A DNA stretch of 64,000 nucleotides from Brachypterus glaber (GCA_958510825.1 OY294052.1:4857816-4921815), one strand, 5' to 3'; shown: positions 21,929 to 32,757, numbered from the stretch's first letter. Notes: generated by a model from the letters alone, not told the origin. Translations and numbers: made by a program.

Positions 21929-22168
21929 CGATCTACATTTGATTTACATGTGCTTGTTAACAATACGTCCACAATATGCAATCTAGTTAAAATTAATGTA
22001 CAGGATATAAGCGAATATGCTAATAAAAGCTCATTAATGTTTCTTAATTCAAAATGCATTGAAATTCAGCCATTTGACAACGTGGTATTAAGCTCTCCTA
22101 TTCGTTTGATACAGTTAGGTAGAAAATCAGTTCTTCGCCAAAAAGCACAGTGGGGTATAAAACCCTAA
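21929..22168 (+). CDS. C-terminal fragment of an unrecognised protein, cut by the gap
   Basis: An open frame runs out of the gap for 79 codons to a TAA, through RSTFDLHVLVNNTSTIC and VLSSPIRLIQLGRKSV. The visible frame has no internal stop and a less biased composition than its surroundings. It sits between the two inverted R1 copies, so it may be the tail of a protein carried by a larger element whose ends are R1. No family was recognised. Confidence 0.3.
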   Translation, partial: RSTFDLHVLVNNTSTICNLVKINVQDISEYANKSSLMFLNSKCIEIQPFDNVVLSSPIRLIQLGRKSVLRQKAQWGIKP

Positions 22169-22218
22169 TAATTGACCAGGTTTTTTTTATTCACCTAAGC
22201 GTGCTAAAATGCTAGTAG

Positions 22219-23676
22219 AAAATGATTTTTTTTAAATTTTTGCGTCCGTCTGTCTGTCTGTCTGTCTGGGTGTAAACTCTCTAACTCCATTTCTACATGA
22301 GATATCGACTTGCGGTTTTTTGCATATTGTTTCTTATCGTATTCCGAAGAGCTGCTTAGATTTTGGGGGTAAACGATTGGGGGTAAGGGGGTAAAAATAG
22401 GGTAAAACTTCTATTTTTAGCGTTTTTTGTTTATAATTAAGGCAATTATTATTGTATTTGGTTAATTTAGCACTTATATAAAAGATAATTTTAAATTACT
22501 CAAAAAATGTTATTAACAACCCGGACAACATTCATAAAATCATATAGGCCTCATGAGAGCATCATGTTATGATTTCCACGTTTTGTACTCATACGAACAT
22601 CATGATGAGCACATCTCATGATTTTGTGATCATGTTGTGAGTTTCTTATGAGGTGTATACATTTAACGTTAAATCATTAAATGATGTCATAATGATTTCC
22701 ACGTGAAATAGCAAATGTTGCCCGGGACTCGATTGAGAACGATTGTCGAATAGTACAGGCTCCTGTAATGTTTCAATTTCAGTGCACTTGACAGCGTTAT
22801 GCGATAGGTGGCGCCACATGTTATGTTCTACCACTAATTAAACTTTTTAAACGAATAAAGGAATACTAGTATTAAAATGCAGCTGTCTTTATAAAGATAT
22901 ACTACTGGTAATAACTAGTAATTAACTTACTGGTCAGCTAATTCGATACACATTATCAGATTGGTATGGTGAGCCGTAGATATCTGGAGGCTTTAGTCTA
23001 GAGGAATTAGTGCCCCCAGTCACCTTGGAGAACATTCCCACTGGAAAGTTCCCAGTGGGAAAATCCCGGTGTCCTCAAGTTGTTGGAAATGGATTTATGT
23101 GGGGGTGTGTGTCTAGGGGGAGTTGATTTTTTCGTTATTTTTTTGGTATCTCTTCGGGTTTTCAAGATATGAGCAAAAAGGTTTTTAATTTTAAATTTCG
23201 CGGTCAATTTAAATTTCGCGGTTAATTTAAAATTTGCGCATGCGCATCCCGTAGACCGCTGCTAGATCTTCATGACATGATCTCGTAATGACTTTACAAT
23301 GAGGAGTCATCTGTATGCGTTCATGAACTCAGAAAATCATTACATGATGTCATAATGACTTCCACGTGAAATAGCAAATGTTGTCCGGGAACGTTTTCCT
23401 AAAACGCATTGTTTTCGAGAAATTGACGTTTAAAGCAGTAAAAGGTTTTTTATCATATCTCACATATTTATAACCCGATTTAAAAAAATTATATTTTAAA
23501 TAAAAGCTCTTTTTAAACCCTATAAAAAATGTTATATACAGTTTTTTGCTAGAATATAATGTTTTAAAGATACAGAATTTAAAATCAAACAAAACAGCTA
23601 GTTTAAAATTTGCAAACTAGTGTACAATAGTGCCGATGTTTTGACAGGGTGCTTGCAACGTTTCATCTAGTTTATT
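22219..23676 (-). mobile_element. Repeat R1, copy 2, interrupted by element c copy 2
   Basis: Inverse of 21086-21705. It is split into 22219-22519 and 23390-23676 by the insertion at 22520-23389. Together with copy 1 it forms a large inverted pair around the gap. Confidence 0.6.
22520..23389. mobile_element. Word-array element c, copy 2
   Basis: Ends CCCGGACAAC and GTTGTCCGGG with flanking AA (22518-22519, 23390-23391). Comparison with the uninterrupted R1 copy at 50128-50765 (ATAACAACGTTTTCC in inverse) shows a clean insertion with a 2-bp duplication. The body matches 16741-17580, with some small indels. Confidence 0.8.
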
Positions 23677-23705
23677 TTTCATCAAGATAATTTTGACCGG
23701 ATTTT

Positions 23706-23865
23706 TCATGCAAATGCCCCATAGTGCTTCGCCACAATGGCTCTCTTGCCTGACTCACTCTTCGTGTAGCTCTTTTTTCTCAGGTAGTGCGCCAAGGTAA
23801 TTCTACCACCTGCCTTTTCGATGATTACAGACGACAGTGGCCACTCGTCCGTACAAAAAGTGGGG
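23706..23865 (-). CDS. Unrecognised terminal-exon-like coding island
   Basis: The minus strand is open for about 54 codons ending in TGA (23706-23708), with residues TDEWPLSSVIIEKAGG and SGKRAIVAKHYGAFA. A TTCTAG acceptor-like site precedes 23865, though its pyrimidine tract is poor. AATAAA lies at 23671-23676, about 30 bp past the stop, just where repeat R1 begins. Codons are G/C-rich at third positions compared with surroundings. The protein is not recognised; it could be a host last exon or transposon coding sequence. Confidence 0.35.
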
Positions 23866-23879
23866 CTAGAATTTCACAA

Positions 23880-24452
23880 ACTTCCGTCAAAATATTTTAT
23901 TGCATTTTAAAAACCGCAAAGTTGTCTTGGAAGGTAGAAAGTTTTCATTGAAAACCAAATGATAAGATCTTAATATACAGGGCGTTTATAAAATAGAGGT
24001 ACCTAGTAGGTACTACCCATGGGAGTCATATTTTTTGGTTTTGCAGACCAAGTTTTGATCCGAAAATTCTCATTTATAATTAAAGAGTAATATCTTGTGA
24101 TGGTTTTACTTTCCCCAAGGAAAGTCTTGCGTTAGTAAAAAAAATCGAAAATTTTTTATTGCTTTTTTTTACGTTTCTGGACTTTTTATATCCACAAAAT
24201 ATGATTTCCGTAAAAAAAAATCTGTCTGTCGGTCGGTCGGTCTGTGTCCGGGAAATTTTTGACCACGATAACTCAAGAACGTTTCGGGCTAAAGACTTCA
24301 AATTTGGACCAGAGGATTAAAATGGGGGTAAAATCAATTTTTTTCAAAAAAATATTTTTTTCAATTTTTCCGTTTTACGAAAGAAGAAACTTTTTTTGAA
24401 ATTTTTGTTTTTTTGTTAATGTAATGTAATGTATTAAAAACAAAAAAAAAAG
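23880..24452. other. No gene; GTCTGTC module
   Basis: Contains one copy of the TCTGTCTGTCGGTCGG / CACGATAACTCAAGAACG module at 24215-24320, and a mariner-like ATACAGGGCG end near 23976. Otherwise AT-rich and non-coding. Confidence 0.4.
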
Positions 24453-25038
24453 GGTAAACGCTACGTAACGGAATCTAATAAATTTAATGTTTATTTCCTA
24501 AGCTTGGCAGATGTATTTTTATTTCAACATAAATTACTATTTAGTGGCCCATAATTCCCCTTTTCACACAAAAATTGACGAAACTATGCATATTTAAATA
24601 ATATTGTAATCAGTAAAAAACTGTTGACGTTGATATTAAAAAAAAATCTTACGGCCCTGTTCTTGCGTGATCTTGCCGATGAACCATCGGCGATGATACA
24701 TTTCCGCGCGGAATGTGTACTCACAGAACACCAATGTGTGTACTATTTTGTGTACCTGTGCATAAACAATATACGTGTTATATGTGACACTCTCTATTGA
24801 TTATGAATATTTTTTTAAAGTTTGAGTGATTTTTTCGTTTAAGTACATTAAGTGCTATATGTATTATTATAATAAATATGTATCATTTTTACACTGTCTT
24901 TTTACCGTCTTGCATTATGCGGAATTCTGTATCAAGAAAAAAAAATACAAATTTTTATATTGTTACACGTTACACAGGGGGGAGGGGGTCAATTTTTTTG
25001 AAAAATTGCGTTACGTTACGTAATATATGGACAGCCCC
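24453..25038. mobile_element. Harbinger-type element A, copy 2, left-truncated
   Basis: Matches 1030-1679 and ends in GGACAGCCCC followed by TTA (25039-25041). The left inverted end is missing; the match begins at GGTAAACGCTACGTAACGG. Confidence 0.7.
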
Positions 25039-25041
25039 TTA

Positions 25042-25507
25042 GCCACTCAAGCAACTTTTTAACTAAACAATGGGAAAACCCCAAAAAAGGCCTTACAAAT
25101 GCCAAAAATTGTTAGCCAATCGGAACCATCCAAAGCAAACATCTAACTCATGGACAATAACTTTTTAGTGTTTTATTCGAAAGGTCGCTTAATAGTCTTC
25201 TTGTTATTAATAAGACATGCGGCTTAATTTAAGATTGTTGTAAATGTTGCATATCTAATCACACTGTTTGATGAGTTTTCATACATTTCTTTGTGGAGTT
25301 TCCCACACTTAACGTTCTATGCATGAGCTAATTGAATAGGAGCTTAAATTTGATGGTATATGATTATTTTAGTTGAAAGAAAAGATTTATTGATAACAGG
25401 TTAACTGTATACCTACAGTTGTGTAGTTAGAGAAAATATAAACAAAACTTTCACATATGGTTAATATTTTGAAATAAAAAAAAAAATAAATAAAAAAAAT
25501 GGGAAAT
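25042..25507. repeat. Fragment of repeat W
   Basis: 25046-25180 matches the inverse of 30070-30215 (shared AATGCCAAAAATTG-like and CCAATCGGAACCA blocks). The remainder is AT-rich with nothing recognised. Confidence 0.4.
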
Positions 25508-25819
25508 AGTTAATTATGGTAAAAGTAAGATATTTTCCATGAGAAAATTAACCTGCGAGGCGTCAGCAAAGCAGGTTAATTTTCGAGAGGGCAATATCGG
25601 TTTACCCATACAAGGTTTTATCCAATAAATAGCTTAGGAATTCATATTTTTATTAAAAATTTTAATGACATTTACAAGAAAATAATTTGACAATTGACAG
25701 TTGAGTGGGTAAAATAAATAATTATCCACTCAATAAAGTAAAAGCCACGCGGGGGTTATTATTGAGTTTATCTATTTAAAATAAAGCTGGTAATTGTCTT
25801 ATTATCTGTATGTATTGGA
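25508..25819 (+). mobile_element. MITE F, copy 1
   Basis: About 312 bp, related to 39043-39362 and 43590-43915. Contains an inner stem AAAATTAACCTG / CAGGTTAATTTTC and ends TAGTTAATTATGG ... GTATGTATTGG. Non-coding. Confidence 0.65.
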
Positions 25820-26295
25820 TAAAGGATTTTATACGACCAATACCTCGAAAACAATCCTATTCAAGTGAAACAAAAAATAATCCGCCATTTTATAGCCAAT
25901 GTAAAATTATACAGGGTGTTTAAAGCCAATGTAAAATTATATAAATCAACAAAGTTTCGTTTTTATCGAATGAAAATTAATCTTAATTTTAGGGGTGGAC
26001 ATAAATAAAACTCACCCGGTATATTTTTTGTATATATTTTTTTTTAATTCGATTATTCAATTTCTTTTCGTAATTTTTTTTTGAGAAGATTTTTATTAGA
26101 ATATTTTTTCAATACTTTTTTTTGCCAAATAAATATAGCACAGCCCCCACCGCGGTATATTCATCATAATCATTAAACACGGTACTCCTGAACGACCAAC
26201 AGGATTGAATAACGTGGCAGAAAAATCTGACTATGGATCATGGTAGTAGGAGGTTCACTTATTATAGGATCGTCGACAGCCAAACCCCAAAAAAT
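25820..26295. other. No gene recognised
   Basis: A half-site ATACAGGGTG occurs near 25911. Otherwise AT-rich and featureless. Confidence 0.35.
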
Positions 26296-26404
26296 TGTAA
26301 ACAGTAACAACTGCAATTTCTTTTGCACAATTCTAATAGTGTTTTTGCTGCTGATTTCGATTTTGTTTAGATCAAATCTCTATATGTTTCCATTTTTGAG
26401 AAAA
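26296..26404 (-). repeat. Inverted duplicate serving as empty site for the insertion at 27017
   Basis: The inverse of 26950-27016 joined directly to 27241-27290. In this copy ...CAAAAACACT runs straight into ATTAGAATTG with no insertion, which defines the element at 27017-27228. A (TA) run occurs near 26639-26652 between the copies. Confidence 0.65.
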
Positions 26405-27016
26405 GCCGTTCCAAAATTTTATAAAAATTAAATTTTGTCATTTCTGGAGGCTCATATTTAAATTATTATAGAAGCTACAAAAGTTTTTTCTAGTTTAAAT
26501 TAAAGTTACATTCACGCTCTATAAAATAATTACGAAAAATGTCTGGAAATCATTTTAAAAGTTCAGTTGAGGAATAGCTTTTGATGCCTCTGCAATCATG
26601 TTTAAAAGAAGGTAAATTTATCTTTGTTAAGCAGCTTATATATATATATATATTTAACGTCAAATTTATTATATTTGTCAAGCTCATGTGTTTGTCAATT
26701 TTGCTAAATATGACATATACTGCCCAAAATAGTCTTAAACAGCAACACTAAATCGTCATTGCAGACGTCTTGAAAACTAGTCTTCAGTTGGACACCGGAA
26801 GTGAAATCCATATACTTTTCTTTGTGATTTTTTAGAGCAAGCATGTACCTTCAATTCAAGCTATAGAAAACCTTTGTAGGTGCTTTAATAAATTATTTAT
26901 TGTTCACCTAAAATTACATTTTTTATTTTTTTCTAATTTTCAGCAGGGTATTTCTCAAAAACGAAAAGAGATAGAGATTTGGTCTAAACAAAATCGAAAT
27001 CAGCAACAAAAACACT

Positions 27017-27228
27017 TAATAAACAAATATCTGGACTAGGACTTTAAATAAAAACACTAAGTTTTATGCACTAGCGACGTTTCGTCTTTAATCAAGACTT
27101 TATCAAGTTAAAAGAGATTAAAGACGAAACGTCGCTAGTGCATAAAACTTAGTGTTTTTATTTAAAGTCCTAGTCCCGATATTTGTTTATTAATTGTATA
27201 ATCAAAGGACACTAATATAATTTGATAG
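27017..27228. mobile_element. Foldback Penelope-like insertion with decayed hammerhead-like core
   Basis: A 212-bp insertion flanked by a perfect 12-bp duplication AACAAAAACACT (27005-27016, 27229-27240). Its first 170 bp are two inverted arms of about 68 bp around a 22-base loop. Each arm contains GACGAAACGTCGCTAGTGC, which has the GAAAC-GTC spacing of a hammerhead 3' half. On the minus strand a GTCTT / AAGAC stem II and a CTTGATAAA precede it, which is close to but not the canonical CTGATGA. Arms arranged as inverted repeats and a 12-bp duplication both fit Penelope-like elements. Confidence 0.55.
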
Positions 27229-27367
27229 AACAAAAACACTATTAGAATTGTGCAAAAGAAATTGCAGTTTGTTACTGTTGTTTAGCATGCAGTCTGCGGA
27301 AGAACTTTTACCACTATTTAAGAACTAGTGCTCATTAGGATTTCGTTCTCAGAGGTTTTGAAGTTTA

Positions 27368-28390
27368 GGGGGAGTTCGGGAGAGTTGACCATATTTAATT
27401 CAAATTATGACCCAAACAAATAACGGTCGGTCTAGAAGATGCGTTTTGCACGCCCCAAAAATGTCACGTGACCAGGCGTCGATATCCCATTTGCTTTGGT
27501 CCGCCAAGAGGTGAACGTGTTTTCGTGCACTGAAAGTGAAATCTTAATATTTTTTACTTTTTGTTGTATTTCCATCAAATAATAAGGTATGTTGGATTTT
27601 CTTTAATCTATATTCTCATTACTTATTATATTTTTAAACTATTATATCGATGTAACATAATTTATTGATATTTGTTAAAAAAATTGTTAAATACTTTAAA
27701 ATGTACCTATCGGGAGACTTGTGCCGTTAGCCGAAGGGAGACTTGACCAGTGGTTCAATCTAGTGACAGTGACACTGAGGAAGAGAAGGAAGAAGAAATT
27801 GTTTATAACGATAGCTCAGACAGTCCATGGGAAAACGAATTATTGTTTGAAGAGTTTCTGAACGGAAAAAAACAAAAAAAAAGTTAATAGTTGGTTTTGT
27901 TTTATATGCAGAAGTGACGAAAAACTGGATATGCGCCTATGCATTACTTGTATGAGATATGTCCACGAAATTTGTGTTGGTTTAACAAAAAAAGATCATG
28001 AAAATTTAATTTGCCCTGAATGTTAATATATTAGAATGCTATATTTTGTTTGTGTTTTACTTGTATTTGATAATTTTTTTACTTGCACTAATAAAGAATA
28101 ATTTATAATAATGTTTTATTTATATTATTAGTGTATTTATGGTGTATGGTCAAGTCTTCTTATCTAGTGGACCATGTCTCCCGACTATGTGAGAGACTTG
28201 AACCAAATTACATAATTTATTAAAAAAAAAATTGACGCCAAGTCATTTAATTTTTTTAAATTATATTCTTCATAATATGTGTACAATAGGTTTAACTCGT
28301 AAATGATAGCATAAATAAATCATTATTTTCCTTACAAAAGTTTTTATATGGTTTTCAGTAAAAAGCGGTTCAACTCTCCCGCACTCCCCC
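27368..28390 (+). mobile_element. Deleted pogo/Tigger-type DNA transposon
   Basis: Ends GGGGGAGTTCGGGAGAGTTG and CAACTCTCCCGCACTCCCCC are inverted and flanked by TA (27366-27367, 28391-28392). About 1 kb remains: a 5' leader, the C-terminal part of the transposase (27747-28026), and an A/T-rich trailer with AATAAA near 28090. The DDE catalytic domain is missing. Confidence 0.75.
27747..28026 (+). pseudogene. C-terminal fragment of pogo-like transposase (acidic linker and PHD-like zinc finger)
   Basis: The first part reads SSDSDTEEEKEEEIVYND and on to ELLFEEFLNGKKQ, an acidic linker. After a one-base frameshift in an A run near 27880, the frame continues CFICRSDEKLD, CITCMRYVHEIC and ENLICPEC then stop TAA at 28024-28026. 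The C-x2-C, C-x2-C, H-x2-C, C-x2-C spacing is that of the PHD-like finger at the C terminus of many pogo/Tigger-like transposases. The frameshift and the lack of any DDE domain make it non-functional. Confidence 0.7.
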
Positions 28391-28392
28391 TA

Positions 28393-29690
28393 CAGACCCT
28401 TTGCTAACACAATTAATAGTCATCTAATCTTCCTATTTTTTTTAAAACCATTTGGGGGGACGTGTGTATAAAGAATGTTCATTGACCATCACAAAAGTAG
28501 TTTTACTTTTGTTGTGTGACGTCGAAAGGTCCCATTCGGTGATATGGGATTGCCTCCGTAACATCGCCTTTATGATATTAATTAAGTGGACTGCGAATAG
28601 GTATTAATGATTGAAAAGAATATTAAAGACAAAACGACAGTTCCAATAATATATATGGTAATCTTACCTTAGTTTCAGCATTCAGCACGACAGGTCATGA
28701 CCGCCATTTCTTCACAGGAGACACCACATAATTGGAAACTGATGTACGCGAATTAAAGTTTGTTTGACCAGTGTAGGTATACACTACTAATTATTTAAAT
28801 ACATATGTGTATATGGAACTTATTTCTATAGTTTGCAGCCGTAAATATGGTAAATTCTAACGAATGCCCGCGGCGTGGTATGTTCGTCAGCTGATTTGAG
28901 TATATTTTTATTGACACGCATCGATCGTTCTCGAGCGTCAAATTGCTACTGTCCGGAAGGCAACCTACCCGAACTCGCGCAGAAAAGCTAGGAGGTTTTC
29001 AGCGCGTTACTTACAAAAATACAATTAATTTAAAACAAAACATTATTTTTGAATTATAACTAAGTAAAGAAATTAAATGAAATTATGTATAATAAAACCC
29101 AAATTAAAAATAAATACAAACACAGAAATGTGGTTGTAACAACTTTAGTGTTGACCATGCATGTTCGTAGAAAACGTATTTTTACCCATCCACCGATAAA
29201 TTTATGACCGATTTAATTAGTACTTTAATGTAATATTTTTACACTTTAAAAAGCCAAGATAATATATGGCATTTCCTAATTATTGCAATGATAATCGGTT
29301 TTTAATTTACTTTAGTTTGTTAATTGCTTTTTAAGCACCTGAGTGTAAAACACCATGTGAGCGTTTCGAGAGCCTTATTTATGTGAATCTTGCGTGCAGT
29401 ACAAAGCAACAATTTTCTTATTCATTTTTTGTAAAAAAAAAGATTAAAAACAACATGGTGTCCTAAAATTTGAAATTTCATAAATAGTATTTTATGATCT
29501 AAGGATATATTTCTCGTCCGTGTATCAAACGATATTTTTTATTTGCTTGTAAACATATTTTTAACAAAAAAAGGTAAAAATAATAAGTAAAATTAGTGTT
29601 AAATCTTAACAAAAGTGTAACTTTTAACGTGACATATCTAACCGAAAAATGTCACTTTGGAATACAAGCGAATAAAAAAGTATCATATGT
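28393..29690. other. No confirmed gene; CpG-richer patch
   Basis: 28860-29015 is markedly richer in C, G and CpG than its surroundings. On the minus strand a perfect donor consensus AAG|GTAAGA lies at 28668-28662, about 190 bp downstream of this patch, so a promoter plus non-coding first exon on the minus strand is conceivable. No protein-coding exon was found to join it. Confidence 0.25.
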
Positions 29691-29696
29691 AATGTG

Positions 29697-29870
29697 CATA
29701 TGAAATTTTAAAATTATATGTAAAGTTGTAAAATTACATGTAAACTTGTAAAATTACATGTAAACTTGTAAAATTACTCGAAAAATTGTAAAGTTACATG
29801 TATAATTGTAAAATTACATGTGAAATCTAGTAAATTTTACATGTATTTGAATTGAATCACATTTACGTGC
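29697..29870. repeat. Tandem palindromic array (word TTACATGTAA)
   Basis: Six or seven units of 20-21 bp related to TTGTAAAATTACATGTAAAC; each unit contains the palindrome TTACATGTAA or a variant. The last unit is reversed. Confidence 0.6.
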
Positions 29871-29973
29871 AGAATTCGGGTAATTACATATTTATTTTTT
29901 ACAGTGTACCGTACCGCGGTAGGTACCGCACGCTTAAGGGTCCTTTGAAATAAAAAAAAAACTCTACAAAGTT

Positions 29974-30096
29974 TTTCTGGCACATGATGAAAAAAATATA
30001 TACATGTGACTTAGACCTGGTTCCGATTGATTACGTTTCTGGCCCATGATGAAAAAAATATATACATGTGACTTAGACGTGGTTCCGATTGGTTAA
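29974..30096. repeat. Tandem duplication, 62-bp unit
   Basis: Two adjacent units starting TTTCTGGCACATGATG and TTTCTGGCCCATGATG, differing at only a few positions. Confidence 0.75.
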
Positions 30097-31142
30097 AATG
30101 CTATTTTTGGCATTTGTAAGGCTTTTTTTGAGGCGAAAATTCTCGGTTATTAACAAAGATATCGATATGGGGTTTTCACCATTGTTAAGTTAAAGAATTG
30201 CTTGAGTGCCTAACATGGCTGTTTTAAAAACAACCTGCATAGCGAATTTTGAAAATAGACTGATCATTTTAATCTTCAAGGTTCGTGTTCTAACTGGATG
30301 TTTCAATCTCTCATATTTTATCCTGCAATTTCTTTATGAAAAAGACATGTTACGTATGATACGTACTTGAAAATATAGTTATTTTACACGTAGTTTATGT
30401 ATTCTACCAATGTTTAAGGAAGTATCTAAAGTTTAATACAACAGTAGATGTGTACTCAGGTCAGAAAAGGATCTTATTTGTATGTTTAGGAATCGATTTT
30501 TTAATTCTGAGTCTCTCTCTCTCTCTTTATTTTTGGCCTTTGCCTTTGTCAGTTGGCCAACTCGCTGGTCTCTTGTTAGTTTCTGCAGATGGTTAGCCTG
30601 GTTGTTACCATACCATCGATTTCTTTACAAATATCACTTTTTATTTTAACTCGATTTAGGTGATCATAATTAGTCACATACCTTAATTTGGTAATTTTAG
30701 TCCTTATAAAAGTACTACTTAACCATACAGGGTTAAATTAAAGCTGGGAGTTATACACTGTATAATACAGAAACAAGGCCCTTTTGGCGCAAGTACATAT
30801 TTATTAGCGACTCCCTCAGCGATGAAATGATGAATGTAATTTTCTAGTTGCCCGCATAGAAAGGCAATGCCATTATTTAGCCTACATGCAGATATGCAGG
30901 TTATTAATTTGAGTTATATCTCTGTCTTTTCAGCGAGATAATTGGCTATCACACACCCCCACATAAAAAAATCAGCACATTTTCTTTAATCAAACTATTG
31001 GTTCTAGGCATAGTGCTTTTTAACGTATAGTTCTGTATTACAGAATCTGTAACCACACGGTGGGCCTTAAAAATATAAATCAAAAATCAAGAACCCCATG
31101 ATGGATTTTCTAGTACAGATTAGATTTTTGTTACAATGATCT
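30097..31142. other. No gene recognised
   Basis: 30097-30215 belongs to repeat W. A short CT run lies at 30513-30524. A small inverted pair (TTTGAAAGGCAAAATCATG at about 31144 and its inverse near 31270) lies just beyond. No coding exon recognised. Confidence 0.4.
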
Positions 31143-31322
31143 TTGAAAGGCAAAATCATGAAAAAAATTCTAGGTACGCAAAAATTGACCTTTTTTAATA
31201 TACCATATTTTTTAAAATAGAAAACGGTAAGGAGTCAAGCCACAAGAACAGTTTCTGTGAACAATTTTTTTCATGATTTTGCCTTTCAGACGAACCATGT
31301 TTACCATATTGAATATTATATC

Positions 31323-31474
31323 TAAGGACATATCCACAGGCTCGCATAACATCATAGTACATAAGAATGCGATGCCGTGATTGGCTTGATGTGCCGCCAC
31401 GTATCTTGTAACCCAATCACGGAACCGCAATCTTATGTTTTATGTTCTTATGCAAGCTTCTGGATAGGCCTTTA
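31323..31474. mobile_element. Palindromic MITE C, copy 2
   Basis: Inverse-orientation copy of 2444-2592 with the same inner stem GCCGTGATTGGC-like. Overlapping 70-codon frames on the minus strand are by-products of the palindrome. Confidence 0.65.
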
Positions 31475-31526
31475 ATAAAAGTTTTATATACCAAAAAGAT
31501 TACATTCGCGAAGAAAAATATATTAT

Positions 31527-31650
31527 GTCTGTCTGTCTGTCGGTCTTTCTGTCGGTTTATCTGTCTGTCTGTCTGTATGTCAGGAAACATTTGTAAACCC
31601 GATAACTCGAGAACTCTTTGAGCTAAAGACTTTAAATTTGCAACATAGGT
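31527..31650. repeat. TCTGTCTG / GATAACTCGAGAAC module
   Basis: An interrupted (TCTG) run of about 55 bp is followed by CCCGATAACTCGAGAACTC and GAGCTAAAGACTTTAAATTT, as at 24215-24320. Confidence 0.6.
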
Positions 31651-32044
31651 TTCTTATGCAAAGTTCTAGACTGGCATTGTTTTTGGTTAAAATCTAGGTG
31701 AGATAAGGGGTCAAAAGCGGTTAAAAAAATAAAAATAAAAAATAAATCGAAGTAGTACAGTTTCGTTCGAAGTACTCGAAGTAAGTGTACTCGACAAAAA
31801 TGTAAAAAGCACTTCGGAGTGCTCGAAATATAAGAGAGGTGGTCCACTTTCGAATTTTTGCATCTGTGGGTGTCAAAAATTACGAGAGTGGACCACCCCT
31901 TGATAAAATTATATGTAGATATTGATAGACTATCAACAGTATTGATTGTTGTTGTGTTGATTCAACAAATAAAAAATAAAATTTTATTAAAGATATTAGC
32001 AACTGCATTAGGTATGAACAACAATTATGCATTAAAAAAGCATT

Positions 32045-32757
32045 TTATAAGCAACAAAATAGTATATTCTATAACTAGTATGGAATAGACAATATTCCGC
32101 GCGAGCTAAAAGTTTGTTATACGAGCCGGTAGGCGAGTATGACGGTCCCGCGAGCGCGGAAAGACTATTCCATACGTGTTGTAGACTATACTTTTTCTTC
32201 GACTGCAAATATGAAACACTGTATGGCTTTAAACTGCGGAAAAGGCTTAAAACAATGTTTTTTGTGACTCGACATTGCAAATGCAACAAAACACATATTT
32301 TTAAATAAAGCAATTAATGTTATTTAATAATTTTTTCAAATCAGTACTTCAAAAAGATTTTTATTTAAATTTAGCACATATTTACAAATTATAATGCAAA
32401 AATTGAAGGTTCTGTCGGGTTGTTGTGACAGATATCAGGTTTAAATATTTAACAATAGATGGAGCAGTTTTAATTATTTTGAACTAAATTGATAAAAAAC
32501 TGGTCAAATATTAAGAAAAACTAATAAACTTTATGTAATTTTAAAGCAAAACTTTAAATTGCATTAAATAATTCAATATTTCATGGTAAAATATATATAT
32601 TTTTGCTAATTTTGCTACAGTTTTCTTTACTTTTATAAACAAGAGATGGCACTACATGTGCTCATTCTAACATTTGATACGGAATATTCATACCGTATCT
32701 AGAGCTAGAATGGATTCATTCTGTGTTTGAAAAGTGTGTGTATTTGCTTACATTCGT
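32045..32757 (+). mobile_element. Repeat U, copy 1
   Basis: About 710 bp matching the inverse of 42521-43198. Contains a GC-rich hairpin region (32095-32165; CGAGCCGG, GAGCGCGG) and ends in TTGCTTACATTCG. No convincing coding sequence. Confidence 0.6.

Noticed and set aside
21688..22059. 123-codon minus-strand frame
   Set aside because: More than half of it is the N gap translated as unknown residues.
26639..26652. TA run as a transposon target or origin
   Set aside because: A short microsatellite with no associated features.
29697..29870. CRISPR-like array
   Set aside because: Units are directly adjacent with no unique spacers.
32114..32308. 64-codon frame with cysteines (plus) and a 93-codon frame (minus)
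   Set aside because: Both lie in repeat U; the second copy at 42521-43198 does not preserve them.
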